From Bin94 sp965215535 (GTDB taxonomy: Bacteria; Gemmatimonadota; Gemmatimonadetes; Longimicrobiales; Gaopeijiaceae), in NCBI GenBank assembly GCA_965215535.1, contig OZ244063.1:806001-870000 (forward strand): DNA of 64,000 bases. The letters run 5' to 3'. Position numbers and translations under genes: made by a program. Of the stretch, positions 1 through 8,501 are shown one piece after another (positions within the stretch are counted from its first letter, which is position 1; the number at the start of each line of letters is the position of its first letter). The notes beneath the pieces were generated by a model. It was not told the DNA's origin. It was given only the letters and a program-made list of their open reading frames with translations, and made no database searches.

Positions 1-758
1 GCGTTGCCCTCCCAGCCGGGCAGCACGAGGCGCAGCGGATAGCCCTGTTCGGGACGAATCGCCTCGCCATTCTGACCGAATGCAAGGATGGCGTCGTCCA
101 TGGCCTTGGCCAGGGGAATGCTGCGTCCCATCACTGCGGCATCGCTTCCTTCGGCCAGGATCCAGCGCGCGCCGGTGCGGACGCCGACTTCGCGCAGGAT
201 CGTCGCCAGGGGAATGCCCGTCCACTCGCTGGTGCTGAGGAGTCCGTCAAGCTGCTGGGCCGAGATTTCGGTGGGCATGCGGTTGCGGTTGTAGGCGCCG
301 CCGCCATTGCCGGAGCACTCGATAAAGCAGATGCGCGACAGGCGCGGATAGCGGCGCAGATCGGGCATGCGAAAGACCATGGGGTGCTCGACCATGCCAT
401 GAACCAGAAGCTCGTGATCGGTGGCGCGAATTTCGGGAATGCCGGCGTGGTGGCGCTCGAAGTGCAGATCGGAAGGGGTGATGATGCCCTCAAGCTCGTG
501 CAGCGGCGTGCGCGAAGAGCTGGAGAGCGCCAGGCTGCGAACCAGACGGCGCGGCTGCTCGCCGGGAGCCCGGCTGCCGATCTCCGAGACAAAGCGGCCG
601 GGAAGTCGCGTGGGATCGGGGGGTGGCGGCTCCTGGGCGAACCCCTGAAGTGCGTCCAGGCGCGTCAGAACCAGACCCGAGGCGGCTCCTCCCGACGCCG
701 CGGCAATCCACGACCGGCGCGACAGCGAGGAAGTCGTCTTCGTGGATTCCCTAGCCAT
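1..758 (-). CDS. soxC: SoxC-like sulfite dehydrogenase (molybdopterin subunit), 3' end cut by window edge
   Basis: This gene reads off the left edge, so only about 252 N-terminal residues are visible. It opens with a twin-arginine signal (SRRSW followed by an Ala/Gly-rich hydrophobic stretch), which predicts Tat export of a folded cofactor protein. The visible part is a sulfite-oxidase-fold molybdopterin domain. It contains the cofactor-ligand segment FIECSGNGG, the motif SEWTGIPL, and YPLRLVLPGWEGN just before the edge; this combination is typical of SoxC. SoxC with the cytochrome SoxD oxidises sulfur intermediates in the periplasm, but SoxD would lie outside the window. The ATG overlaps the end of zapA by 8 bases. 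Other sulfite-oxidase-family enzymes cannot be excluded without the C-terminal dimerisation domain. Confidence 0.85.
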   Translation of the reverse strand, partial: MARESTKTTSSLSRRSWIAAASGGAASGLVLTRLDALQGFAQEPPPPDPTRLPGRFVSEIGSRAPGEQPRRLVRSLALSSSSRTPLHELEGIITPSDLHFERHHAGIPEIRATDHELLVHGMVEHPMVFRMPDLRRYPRLSRICFIECSGNGGGAYNRNRMPTEISAQQLDGLLSTSEWTGIPLATILREVGVRTGARWILAEGSDAAVMGRSIPLAKAMDDAILAFGQNGEAIRPEQGYPLRLVLPGWEGN

Positions 759-1050
759 GATCTGCCAGAGAGTCGGCACCACGGGCATCCAGAGCATTTT
801 CGATCGACTGCGTCAGTTCGCCCAGACGCCGACCAACCGCCTCGCGTTCGCGGAGCAGCTCGTCGGTCAGGGCCAGCGCGGTCAGGATGGCGGCATTCTT
901 GGCGCTGATGGAACGATTGCTGGCGAGAGCGCTCATTCGCTCATCGACAATGCGGGCGCAGCGGCGGGCGTAGTCCTCGTCCACCTCGGACGAGAGGGCG
1001 TATTGCTCGCCGGCGATCTCCACCTCGATCGAGGTGCGCGGTGCGGTCAC
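751..1050 (-). CDS. zapA: Cell division protein ZapA
   Basis: A 99-residue protein with the ZapA layout: a short N-terminal beta region (IEVEIAGEQYALSSEVDEDY) followed by a long helical coiled coil. ZapA binds FtsZ at midcell and cross-links protofilaments. The GTG start overlaps the stop of the upstream coiled-coil gene (GTGA), which implies translational coupling. It lies downstream of pheT, a common position for zapA in many bacteria. Confidence 0.85.
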   Translation of the reverse strand: MTAPRTSIEVEIAGEQYALSSEVDEDYARRCARIVDERMSALASNRSISAKNAAILTALALTDELLREREAVGRRLGELTQSIENALDARGADSLADHG

Positions 1051-1358
1051 TGGTTGTCCTCCATGAAGCGAATGATGGTCAGGATCCGGTCAATGCGCTG
1101 GTTGCCACGATCCAGACGACGGCGCAGCCGGGCGTTTTCGGCCTCCAGGTGAGCCACGCGCGCCGAGAGAGCCGCCGGATCGTGACCTTCGGCGGAGAGC
1201 TCCCGCAGGAGGGCGTCGCAGCGCTCCTTGTCGGCCCGGACCTCGGCCGTCTCGCTGCGCGCGCCGGCGAGTGCACCGACCAGACGCTCAAGCGCGCGCT
1301 CGAGGCGATCGAACTCCGGCACCGGAGTCTGCGTGGAATCAGTGTCTGGGTTCGACAC
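1047..1358 (-). CDS. Small coiled-coil protein, possible ZapB-like division factor
   Basis: A 103-residue, highly charged protein that is almost entirely predicted coiled coil. Heptad-like stretches run from about residue 15 (FDRLERALERLVGAL) to residue 90 (RVAHLEAENARLRRRL). There is no signal peptide or membrane segment. It sits between pheT and zapA and overlaps both genes. Position and composition suggest a partner of ZapA in Z-ring organisation, as ZapB is in Enterobacteria, but that is inference because coiled coils diverge too fast to assign by eye. Confidence 0.6.
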   Translation of the reverse strand: MSNPDTDSTQTPVPEFDRLERALERLVGALAGARSETAEVRADKERCDALLRELSAEGHDPAALSARVAHLEAENARLRRRLDRGNQRIDRILTIIRFMEDNQ

Positions 1359-3789
1359 CGGTTGCCTCCTTCACCTTCCTGAGAAGCTTCTGCAGGGACT
1401 TGTCCACCTCCCTGTCGGTCAGAGTTCGCCCACGTGCGCGAAAACGCAAGCGAATCGTGACAGAGCGCATCGCCTCGGGAAGATCACTGCCCCGGTAGAG
1501 ATCGAAGATGGTGGCCTCTTCGAGGAGGTGGCCGCCCCCCCGGCGCACGGCCTGCAGCAGATTGCCGGCCGCCGTCTCGGAAGAGAGCAGGAAGGCGATA
1601 TCGCGCTCCGAGGCGGGCTGATCGGGAAGATCGCGGGCGGTCACCGGCGCGGGGTCCCCGGGTGCGGAGGGCAAAGTGACCTCGGCCCCTACCACCGCTC
1701 CCGCCCAGGGGGGAAGGTCCATCTGCGCGGGGCAAATTTCGCCTCCCCGCCCCACCACCCTTCCCCTGCGGTCGCGCAGCTCGAAGAAGCGCCCCGGCAG
1801 GTAGGGTTCCGTGCCGGTTTCGCCCGGCCCCGCAGCGTCGTCATCCGGCATGGTGATCGGTGCGGCCGCCATCGCCACCCCGCCCCCGGGCCAGGCCACC
1901 TCGGCGATCCGCTCTAGGGTATGCGCAATGTCGTAGAGATCGAAGCAACCGGGCTCTTCGGCCCACTGCAGCGGTGCCCGCCGTCCGTGCAGCACCACCG
2001 CAAGACGCGCCGATTCCAGTGGCGGCTGCGAGGGATCCGGGGCAGGGGCGAATGCGGTGCCGAGCTCGAAGAGGCGCACATCGGGGACACCGCGCGCCAG
2101 ATTGCGCTCCAGGTGGGAGATGAGCCCGGTCAGGCGGTCGCGGCGCAGATGGCCCTCCTCGACCGACATCGGATTCAGGAGCGCCACATCGCCCGAGGAC
2201 GCCGGGCCAAGTGCCGGGGTCTGGGCCTCGCTGAGGCCGTCGGCCGCGAGACGCGCGCGCAACCGGTCCTCGAGTGCGAAGAGGGGGTCGTCGGCCACGG
2301 TGCCGGGACGGAAGGGGGCGAGTGTGGCCGGAAAGGCATCGTAGCCATGCGCGCGCGCAACCTCCTCGATCAGATCGACCTCGCGCAGGGTGTCATGGCT
2401 GCGGTGGCCGGGAATGGCAAAGTGAATCGCGCTCTCTTCCCTGCGCACGACCTCGTAGCCAAGGGGCGCGAGCAGATCGACAATGGCCGCGGCGGACAGC
2501 GGCACCCCCAGCACCCGCTCCACCCGCGCGGGCCGCAGCGCCACCACGGGAGCGCGCCATGGCGCAGGATGAACATCGATCGCCTGCGCATCCGGGGCGC
2601 CCCCGCCCAGCTCGGCGATCAGGGCGGCAGCCCGGGCCAGCGCGGTCTCCATCAGCGTCGGATCGACCCCGCGCTCGAAGCGGTAGGATGCGTCGGTCGA
2701 GAGAGCGAGAGAGCGGCGGGTGGCGCGCACCTGCTTCGGTTCGAAGAGCGCACACTCCAGAAGAACGTCGCGGGTGGCCGCCGTCACCTCGGAATTTTCC
2801 CCTCCCATGACGCCCGCAATCGCAACCGGACCCCGGGCGTCGCGAATCGTCAGCATGGCGGGCGCCAGGGTCCGCTCCTGGCCATCCAGCGTCCGCAGCC
2901 CTTCGCCTGGACGCGCCGGTCCCACAATCACCGTGGCATCGGCCAGCCGGCCCAGATCGAAGGCGTGCAGTGGCTGCCCCAGCTCGAGCATGACATGATT
3001 GGTGGCATCGACGATGTTGTTGATCGGACGTACACCGACGGCGCGCAGCCGGTTGGCAAGCCAGAGCGGCGAAGGGGCCACCGTCACGCCGCGGATCGCC
3101 ATGCCCAGATAGCGCGTGCAGAGATCGGCGTCCTCGATGCAGATGCGCACTCCGCCCGCCTGCGCCTCCTCTTCGCCCCGCGCAAAGTCGGGCGTCGCTA
3201 CGGCAATTCCACCCGGCGGGGGCAGCCGGAGCGCCCCCTGGCCTTCGGGATGCAGCTCGCGCGCAACCCCCAGATGCGAGAGCAGGTCACCGCGATTGGG
3301 GGTGACCTCGATGTCGAGGCACAGATCGTCGAGTCCCACCGCAGCCGCGAAGGGGGCACCGACCTCGTGCGCGTCCGGCAGACGCATAATGCCGTCGTGG
3401 TCTTCGCCCAGCCCCAGTTCGCGCTCCGAGCAGAGCATTCCCTGGCTGAGCTCGCCGCGAATCTTGCGCTTCCCGATGCGAAAATCGCCGGGCAGCACGG
3501 CCCCCACCGGCGCAAAGGGATAGAGGGCCCCGGCACGGACATTCGGAGCACCGCAGATGACCTGCACCTCGCCTGCGGCACCCAGAACCCGGCAGAGGGT
3601 GAGCCGGTCGGCATTCGGATGGGGGTGCGCTTCGAGCACCCGCCCCACCACAATGTCGCGGAGCCCGTCGGCCGGATCCTCGACCGCCTCGACCGGAGCG
3701 CCCCGCCCAGCCAGACGCTCCATGGCATCGGCGGGCGTGCCCGGAATTCCAGGCGCCAATTCGTGAAGCCAGCTCCAGGATACCCTCAC
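1339..3789 (-). CDS. pheT: Phenylalanine--tRNA ligase beta subunit
   Basis: About 816 residues, normal for PheT, which forms an alpha2beta2 enzyme with PheS in the cytoplasm. It starts RVSWSWLHELAPG, the usual PheT opening, from a GTG at 3789; the open frame continues upstream only as noise. A tRNA-binding OB domain follows (DIVVGRVLEAHPHPNADRL, about residues 40-150). The B3/B4 editing and B5 regions come next, and the protein ends in the ferredoxin-like anticodon-binding domain (ASERDIAFLLS to the C-terminus). The stop overlaps the start of the coiled-coil gene by 20 bases. pheS lies 58 bases upstream. Confidence 0.95.
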   Translation of the reverse strand: MRVSWSWLHELAPGIPGTPADAMERLAGRGAPVEAVEDPADGLRDIVVGRVLEAHPHPNADRLTLCRVLGAAGEVQVICGAPNVRAGALYPFAPVGAVLPGDFRIGKRKIRGELSQGMLCSERELGLGEDHDGIMRLPDAHEVGAPFAAAVGLDDLCLDIEVTPNRGDLLSHLGVARELHPEGQGALRLPPPGGIAVATPDFARGEEEAQAGGVRICIEDADLCTRYLGMAIRGVTVAPSPLWLANRLRAVGVRPINNIVDATNHVMLELGQPLHAFDLGRLADATVIVGPARPGEGLRTLDGQERTLAPAMLTIRDARGPVAIAGVMGGENSEVTAATRDVLLECALFEPKQVRATRRSLALSTDASYRFERGVDPTLMETALARAAALIAELGGGAPDAQAIDVHPAPWRAPVVALRPARVERVLGVPLSAAAIVDLLAPLGYEVVRREESAIHFAIPGHRSHDTLREVDLIEEVARAHGYDAFPATLAPFRPGTVADDPLFALEDRLRARLAADGLSEAQTPALGPASSGDVALLNPMSVEEGHLRRDRLTGLISHLERNLARGVPDVRLFELGTAFAPAPDPSQPPLESARLAVVLHGRRAPLQWAEEPGCFDLYDIAHTLERIAEVAWPGGGVAMAAAPITMPDDDAAGPGETGTEPYLPGRFFELRDRRGRVVGRGGEICPAQMDLPPWAGAVVGAEVTLPSAPGDPAPVTARDLPDQPASERDIAFLLSSETAAGNLLQAVRRGGGHLLEEATIFDLYRGSDLPEAMRSVTIRLRFRARGRTLTDREVDKSLQKLLRKVKEATGVEPRH

Positions 3790-3847
3790 CGCGCTCCTCC
3801 GCGACCCATGCCTGCGGTGGGCGACCCTCTGCGACCGGCGCGCCGCA

Positions 3848-4924
3848 TCAGCGGAACTGGCCCAGGAAGCGCATGTCGTTCTCGTAGAAGAGCCTGAGAT
3901 CGCGCACGCCGTGGCGCAGCATGGCCACGCGGCCCGGCCCCATGCCGAAGGCCCAGCCGGTGTAGCGCTCCGGGTCGTAGCCCACATTGTCGAGCACCGC
4001 CGGATCGACCATGCCCGCGCCCATGACCTCGATCCAGTCGGTCTCCTCGCTGCGGCCGTCCTCGCGCACGATCACCCGCTTCACATCAACCTCGGCCGAG
4101 GGCTCGGTGAAGGGAAAGAAGGAGGGACGAAAGCGCACCTGCGTCTCCGGGCCCCAGAAGCGACGCGCGAACTCGGCCAGCGTCGCCTTGAAATCGACAA
4201 AGGTCACCCCCTCGTCGACCACCAGCCCCTCGATCTGAAGGAAGGCGGGCGTGTGCGTGGCATCGTAGCTGTCGCGCCGGTAGACCATGCCCGGGGCCAC
4301 AATGCGAATCGGCGGCCGGTGTTGCTCCATGGTGCGGATCTGGACCGGCGAGGTGTGGCTTCGCAGGAGCAGACCGGGGGCCAGATAGAGGGTATCCTGC
4401 TCATCGGCGGCCGGGTGGTCGAGCGGCGTGTTGAGGGCGACGAAGTTGTACCACTCGGTCTCGACCTCGGGACCGCGCACGCGCGCGAATCCCAGGCTGC
4501 GGAAGATCTGCCAGATATCGTCGATGGCACGGCTGACCGGATGGATCGTGCCCTGCCAGCGCCGTCGCGGGGGAAGCGTCAGATCGGGGGGGCGGGCGGC
4601 CCGGGCCGCCCGGGCCACGATCTCTGCACGACGCCTCTCGAGGGCGGCCGCAATCTCCTTGCGCGCCCGATTGGCGGCCGCCCCCGCACGGGGACGATCG
4701 GCCGGATCGAGTTCGGGCAGCCGGCGCAGAATTGTCGGGACGATCCCCTCGCGGCGGCCCAGATAACGCACCCGGACACGCTCCAGGCCGGCCTCGTCCG
4801 CTGCCGCCTCCATGGCAGCCAGAGCCTCCTCGAGGGCCTGGGCCACCCCCTCGGGATCGGCGGCGGCTCCTGCCTCCGCACCCGGCTTCGCAGCGGCGGC
4901 CTTCGTCTCCGCTTCCTCAGTCAC
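3848..4924 (-). CDS. pheS: Phenylalanine--tRNA ligase alpha subunit
   Basis: A 358-residue catalytic subunit. The N-terminal helical arm contains VRYLGRREGIVPTIL. The class II core has motif 2 around TSPVQIRTMEQHRPP and the phenylalanine-pocket region FRPSFFPFTEPSAEVDV. The C-terminal motif 3 is GWAFGMGPGRVAMLRHGV. The start is GTG. Its Ala/Glu-rich N-terminus is slightly longer than usual. It lies between rplT and pheT, the classical infC-rpmI-rplT-pheST arrangement. Confidence 0.95.
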   Translation of the reverse strand: MTEEAETKAAAAKPGAEAGAAADPEGVAQALEEALAAMEAAADEAGLERVRVRYLGRREGIVPTILRRLPELDPADRPRAGAAANRARKEIAAALERRRAEIVARAARAARPPDLTLPPRRRWQGTIHPVSRAIDDIWQIFRSLGFARVRGPEVETEWYNFVALNTPLDHPAADEQDTLYLAPGLLLRSHTSPVQIRTMEQHRPPIRIVAPGMVYRRDSYDATHTPAFLQIEGLVVDEGVTFVDFKATLAEFARRFWGPETQVRFRPSFFPFTEPSAEVDVKRVIVREDGRSEETDWIEVMGAGMVDPAVLDNVGYDPERYTGWAFGMGPGRVAMLRHGVRDLRLFYENDMRFLGQFR

Positions 4925-5030
4925 GATTCAACCGGCAGCTGTCCGGAAGAGCGCCCGCAGTTCGGCGAAACTACAGCGTCGCCCGGGCTGCCGCAGTCCG
5001 TAGTCCATGCCGGCTGCACACCGGGACGCC

Positions 5031-5387
5031 TCACCCCAGGGCGGCTTTTGCGCGCCGGGCCAGCGCCGTGAAGGCGTCGGGACTGCGCACTGCAAGATCG
5101 GCCAGCGCCTTGCGGTCGATCTCCACCCCTGCCCGCTGCAATCCGTGGATGAAGCGCGAGTAGGAGAGGTCGTGCTGGCGAGCCGCCGCATTGATTCGGG
5201 CAATCCACAACCTGCGGAAGTTGCGCTTCTTTTTGCGACGATCGCGGTAGGCGTGCTCCCATCCCTTCTCGACCGCATCCTTGGCGGTGCGATAGAGATT
5301 CTTGCGTCCTCCGAAGTAGCCGCGGGCTTCCCTGAGGATCTTCTTCTTGCGCCTGTTGCGTGCGACCGCGTGCCGGGTACGCGACAT
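5031..5387 (-). CDS. rplT: 50S ribosomal protein L20
   Basis: A 118-residue basic protein beginning MSRTRHAVARNRRKKKIL, with the L20 signature GRKNLYRTAKDAVEKG and RRLWIARINAAAR. It binds 23S rRNA early in 50S assembly, and in several bacteria it represses its own operon. It is separated from rpmI by 55 bases and from pheS by about 106 bases. No leader structure was resolved. Confidence 0.97.
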   Translation of the reverse strand: MSRTRHAVARNRRKKKILREARGYFGGRKNLYRTAKDAVEKGWEHAYRDRRKKKRNFRRLWIARINAAARQHDLSYSRFIHGLQRAGVEIDRKALADLAVRSPDAFTALARRAKAALG

Positions 5388-5442
5388 CGTTGACTCTTTC
5401 TTCTGGGCGGATCGTCCGGTCGGGGACGAATGCGTGTAGGGG

Positions 5443-5640
5443 TCAGGTGCCGGGCAGCATCCGGCGCACCCGCTTCAGATCGGCCGACGAGACCGTGGTG
5501 GTGGTGCGAAGCCGACGCTTCCGCTTCCGTTTCTTCTTGGTCAGAATATGCGACTTGTAGGCCCGCATGCGCATGAGTTTGCCGGAGCCGGTCCGGCGGA
5601 AACGCTTTGCGGCGCCGCGGTTCGATTTCATCTTCGGCAT
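5443..5640 (-). CDS. rpmI: 50S ribosomal protein L35
   Basis: A 65-residue, very basic protein (MPKMKSNRGAAKRFRRTGSG, then KSHILTKKKRKRKRRLR), the standard L35 length and signature. It sits between infC and rplT, as in most bacteria. Confidence 0.97.
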   Translation of the reverse strand: MPKMKSNRGAAKRFRRTGSGKLMRMRAYKSHILTKKKRKRKRRLRTTTTVSSADLKRVRRMLPGT

Positions 5641-5691
5641 CGAATCATTCCTTGCTCTCTGTAACTCTCTCTCTGTGACTGGCGATCCGTA

Positions 5692-6222
5692 CTACTGACC
5701 TGCCTGCTGGCTGCGGAGCGGACTCAGAATCATCGTCATCTGATTGCGCTCGAAGTTGGGGGACTGCTCCACCTTCGCGTAGGGCTCCAGATCGTCGGTG
5801 GCGCGCAGAAGCACCTCGCGACCGAGCTCCGGGTGGGTCACCTGACGACCGCGGAACATCATTGTCAGCTTGACCTTGTTCCCTTCGCGAAGGAAACGCC
5901 GGGCATGGCGGAGCTTGAACTCGTAGTCGTGGTCTTCGATTCCAGGCCGGAACTTGACCTCCTTGAGCTGGACGGTATGCTGCTTCTTGCGCGCCTCCCG
6001 CGCAGCGCGCGCGGCACGGTACTTATACTTGCCGTAGTCCATCAGACGAACCACCGGCGGCCTCGAATCCGGTGCAACCTCCACCAGATCCAGCCCCTTT
6101 TGCGCAGCCCGGGCGCGTGCATTATCGACCGAGACGATTCCGACCTGTCCCCCGTTTTCGTCGATCAGACGAACGGGACTGATCCGAATCTGTTCATTTA
6201 CGCGGACACGTTTTTCTGCGAT
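5692..6222 (-). CDS. infC: Translation initiation factor IF-3, probable ATC start
   Basis: IF-3 binds the 30S subunit and discriminates against non-AUG starts. The reading frame covers both domains: N-terminal VRVNEQIRISPVRLIDENGG, a linker through DYGKYKYRAARAAREA, and the C-terminal domain VQLKEVKFRPGIEDHDY to LSPLRSQQAGQ. I place the start at ATC (6222-6220), because a perfect AAGGAG (6232-6237) lies nine bases upstream and the product is then 176 residues, the usual IF-3 length. Non-AUG starts on infC underlie its self-regulation elsewhere (AUU in E. coli, AUC in Myxococcus). The alternative is an ATG at 6432, which would add about 70 Pro/Arg-rich residues with no IF-3 character. Confidence 0.9.
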   Translation of the reverse strand: MAEKRVRVNEQIRISPVRLIDENGGQVGIVSVDNARARAAQKGLDLVEVAPDSRPPVVRLMDYGKYKYRAARAAREARKKQHTVQLKEVKFRPGIEDHDYEFKLRHARRFLREGNKVKLTMMFRGRQVTHPELGREVLLRATDDLEPYAKVEQSPNFERNQMTMILSPLRSQQAGQ

Positions 6223-6562
6223 CTTGACGTTCTCCTTCAACTGCGGGGCGCGAGACCGGGTCGGAGCGCGCGGTGATCTCTTGTCAACCCGGACAGGCCG
6301 GGCAATTCGGGCTGGCGACGCCGGGGAGCGCCGACGGGGAGGCGGAAGGGGCACCACGACCCCGGGCCGGAAACCCGCTGCGATGCGGGGTTGCGGAACG
6401 CCGGAGACGGGAACTGAAAAAGCGGACGCCAATAATGGGCCATCCGAGGGAACAGGTCAAGCCCCCGACCCCGGCCCGGTCACAGATCCGCCCGGGCGAT
6501 GGAGCCGACCGCCGGGGAGAAGCGCAGGTGCAGGGGGATGCGACCTCTCATGCGGGAATGGT
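6223..6562 (-). other. thrS-infC intergenic and infC leader
   Basis: About 340 bases separate thrS from the probable infC start. The infC frame stays open back to 6432 but codes only low-complexity sequence. I see no tRNA, clear terminator or recognisable riboswitch. It may carry the infC promoter and an autoregulatory leader; no structure was assigned by eye. Confidence 0.4.
6232..6237 (-). promoter_or_regulatory. Ribosome binding site deciding the infC start
   Basis: AAGGAG on the minus strand, nine bases 5' of the ATC codon at 6222. It has no ATG, GTG or TTG at a useful distance, which is the main reason for calling an ATC start. Confidence 0.6.
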
Positions 6563-8479
6563 TCAGACCGGATCGTCGATCGTGCGCGCATCGGCCTCGG
6601 CGCGCAGCCGCGCCACGAAATCGGGCCGGTTCATGGCGAGCTGCTTGCGCCCCGCTCCCCGCCTTCGCACCGAAACCGTGTCGGCTTCGGCTTCGCGCTG
6701 GCCGATGATCGCCATATAGGGAACTTTCATCGTTTCGGCGTTGCGGATACGGTAGCCCAGCGTCTCGCGCTCATCGAGCTCGGCGCGCAATCCCGCACTC
6801 TGAAGCTGTGTCGTCAGGGCGCGGGCCGAATCCGCCCACTGCTCCGAGACCGGCAGAACCCGCACCTGCACCGGCGCCAGCCAGAGCGGAAAGGCGCCCC
6901 CGTAGTGCTCGATCAGGCCACCGATGAAACGCTCCATCGAGCCGAGCAGGGTACGGTGAATCACAACCGCCTGGTGCCTGCGATTGTCGGCGCCGACATA
7001 CTCCAGACCGAAGCGTTCGGGCATGAGGAAATCGAGCTGGAAGGTTCCGCCCTGCCACTCCCGGCCCAGCGCGTCGGTGACCAGGATATCGACCTTGGGG
7101 CCGTAGAAGGCGCCGCCCCCCTCGTCGATCTCGAAGTCGAGTCCGCGGTCGCCGAGAACGCCCGCCAGCCGCTCCGAGGCGGCATCGTAGACGGCCGGAT
7201 CGCCGATCGCCTTTTCGGGGCGGGTCGAGAGCGCGACGCGATAGTCGTAGCCGAAGACCTTCAGCAGATAATCGCCCAGATCCAGCAGCCGCCGGTATTC
7301 CTCTTCAATCTGATCTTCGCGAATGAAGATGTGCGCATCGTCCTGGGTAAAGGAGCGCACCCGCAGCATTCCGTGCAGCGCGCCGGAGCGTTCGTAGCGA
7401 TAGCAGGTGCCGAGCTCGGCGAAGCGGAGCGGCAGATCGCGCCAGGAGCGAACCTGCGAGCGATAGATCATGAAGTGGTGCGGGCAGTTCATCGGCTTCA
7501 TGCGGAAGCGCAGCCCCTCGTCGTCCATCGCCGGAAACATGTCGTCGGAGAAGACATCGAGGTGTCCCGAGATGCGATAGAGCTCCTCGCTGGCCAGGTG
7601 GGGCGTATAGACGATTTCGTAGCCGTGCGCCACCAGGGTTTCGCGCAGAAAGTCCTCGACGGTGCGCCGCAGACGGCCGCCATGGGGGTGCCAGAGCACC
7701 AGTCCCGCGCCGACCTCCTCCTGAATGGAGAAGAGATCCAGCTTCTTGCCGAGAACCCGATGGTCGCGCTTCTTCGCCTCTTCCAGGCGGTGCAGGTGGG
7801 CGCGCAGATCCTTTGCGTGAAGGAATGCCGTGCCATAGATGCGCTGCAGCATCCGGCGGCGTTCGTCGCCGCGCCAGTAGGCCCCCGCCGCGCTGAGCAG
7901 CCTGAAGTGGCGAAGGCGTCCGGTGGCGGGAATATGGGGTCCGCGGCAGAGATCCAGGAAGGGGCCGTCGCGATAGACGGTGATGACCTCGTCCTCGTCG
8001 AACTCATCGAGACGTTCCAGCTTGAGGGCGTCGTCGGCAAAGAGCTCGCGCGCCTCCTCGCGGGTGACCACGCTGCGCTCGAAGGGGTGGTCGGCCTCGA
8101 TCACCGCCTGCATGCGTTCCTCGATCGCCTCGAGCTGTTCGGGGGTGAAGGGCTCGGGAACGTCGAAGTCATAGTAGAAGCCATCGTCGATGGCCGGGCC
8201 GAAGCCGATCCCGGCCTCGGGAATCAGCTCGCGCACCGCCGTGGCCAGCACATGCGCGGCCGAGTGGCGCAATACCGCCAGCGCCTCGGGATCGCGGTCG
8301 GTGAGGAGCCGCACGGCGTCGCCATCGCTCAGGGAACGGCCCAGATCGACGATTTCATCATTGACGACCGCAGCCAGCGCCGCGCGTGCCAGCCCCGGTC
8401 CGATATCCGCAGCCAGATCGGCGGCACTCGCTCCCTCGGGGAGGCGGCGTTCCTGTCCGTCGGGCAGGTGAATCTTCAT
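6563..8479 (-). CDS. thrS: Threonine--tRNA ligase
   Basis: A 638-residue class II synthetase of full length. Domains in order are: TGS (residues 1-60); the editing domain with the HxxxH zinc/editing motif at residues 72-76 (HSAAH) and the SAD motif region; the catalytic core with RMKPMNCPHH, RYERSGALHGMLRVRSFTQD and GGAFYGPKVD; and the C-terminal anticodon-binding domain from about residue 535. It charges tRNA-Thr in the cytoplasm. It starts at ATG 8479, 22 bases after the upstream cyanophycinase-like gene stop, and could be co-transcribed with it. Confidence 0.97.
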   Translation of the reverse strand: MKIHLPDGQERRLPEGASAADLAADIGPGLARAALAAVVNDEIVDLGRSLSDGDAVRLLTDRDPEALAVLRHSAAHVLATAVRELIPEAGIGFGPAIDDGFYYDFDVPEPFTPEQLEAIEERMQAVIEADHPFERSVVTREEARELFADDALKLERLDEFDEDEVITVYRDGPFLDLCRGPHIPATGRLRHFRLLSAAGAYWRGDERRRMLQRIYGTAFLHAKDLRAHLHRLEEAKKRDHRVLGKKLDLFSIQEEVGAGLVLWHPHGGRLRRTVEDFLRETLVAHGYEIVYTPHLASEELYRISGHLDVFSDDMFPAMDDEGLRFRMKPMNCPHHFMIYRSQVRSWRDLPLRFAELGTCYRYERSGALHGMLRVRSFTQDDAHIFIREDQIEEEYRRLLDLGDYLLKVFGYDYRVALSTRPEKAIGDPAVYDAASERLAGVLGDRGLDFEIDEGGGAFYGPKVDILVTDALGREWQGGTFQLDFLMPERFGLEYVGADNRRHQAVVIHRTLLGSMERFIGGLIEHYGGAFPLWLAPVQVRVLPVSEQWADSARALTTQLQSAGLRAELDERETLGYRIRNAETMKVPYMAIIGQREAEADTVSVRRRGAGRKQLAMNRPDFVARLRAEADARTIDDPV

Positions 8480-8501
8480 CGGATCGATCCGGGTTCCATC
8501 G

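Noticed and set aside
2985..2999. A 13-base match between the spacer at 26805-26837 and pheT (CCCAGCTCGAGCA)
   Set aside because: Too short for self-targeting and expected by chance in 64 kb of GC-rich DNA. I saw no better spacer match inside the window, although I could not search systematically.
1921..3897. A 658-residue plus-strand frame opposite pheT
   Set aside because: It is the mirror of a high-GC coding frame. It has no family motifs, while the minus strand is clearly pheT.
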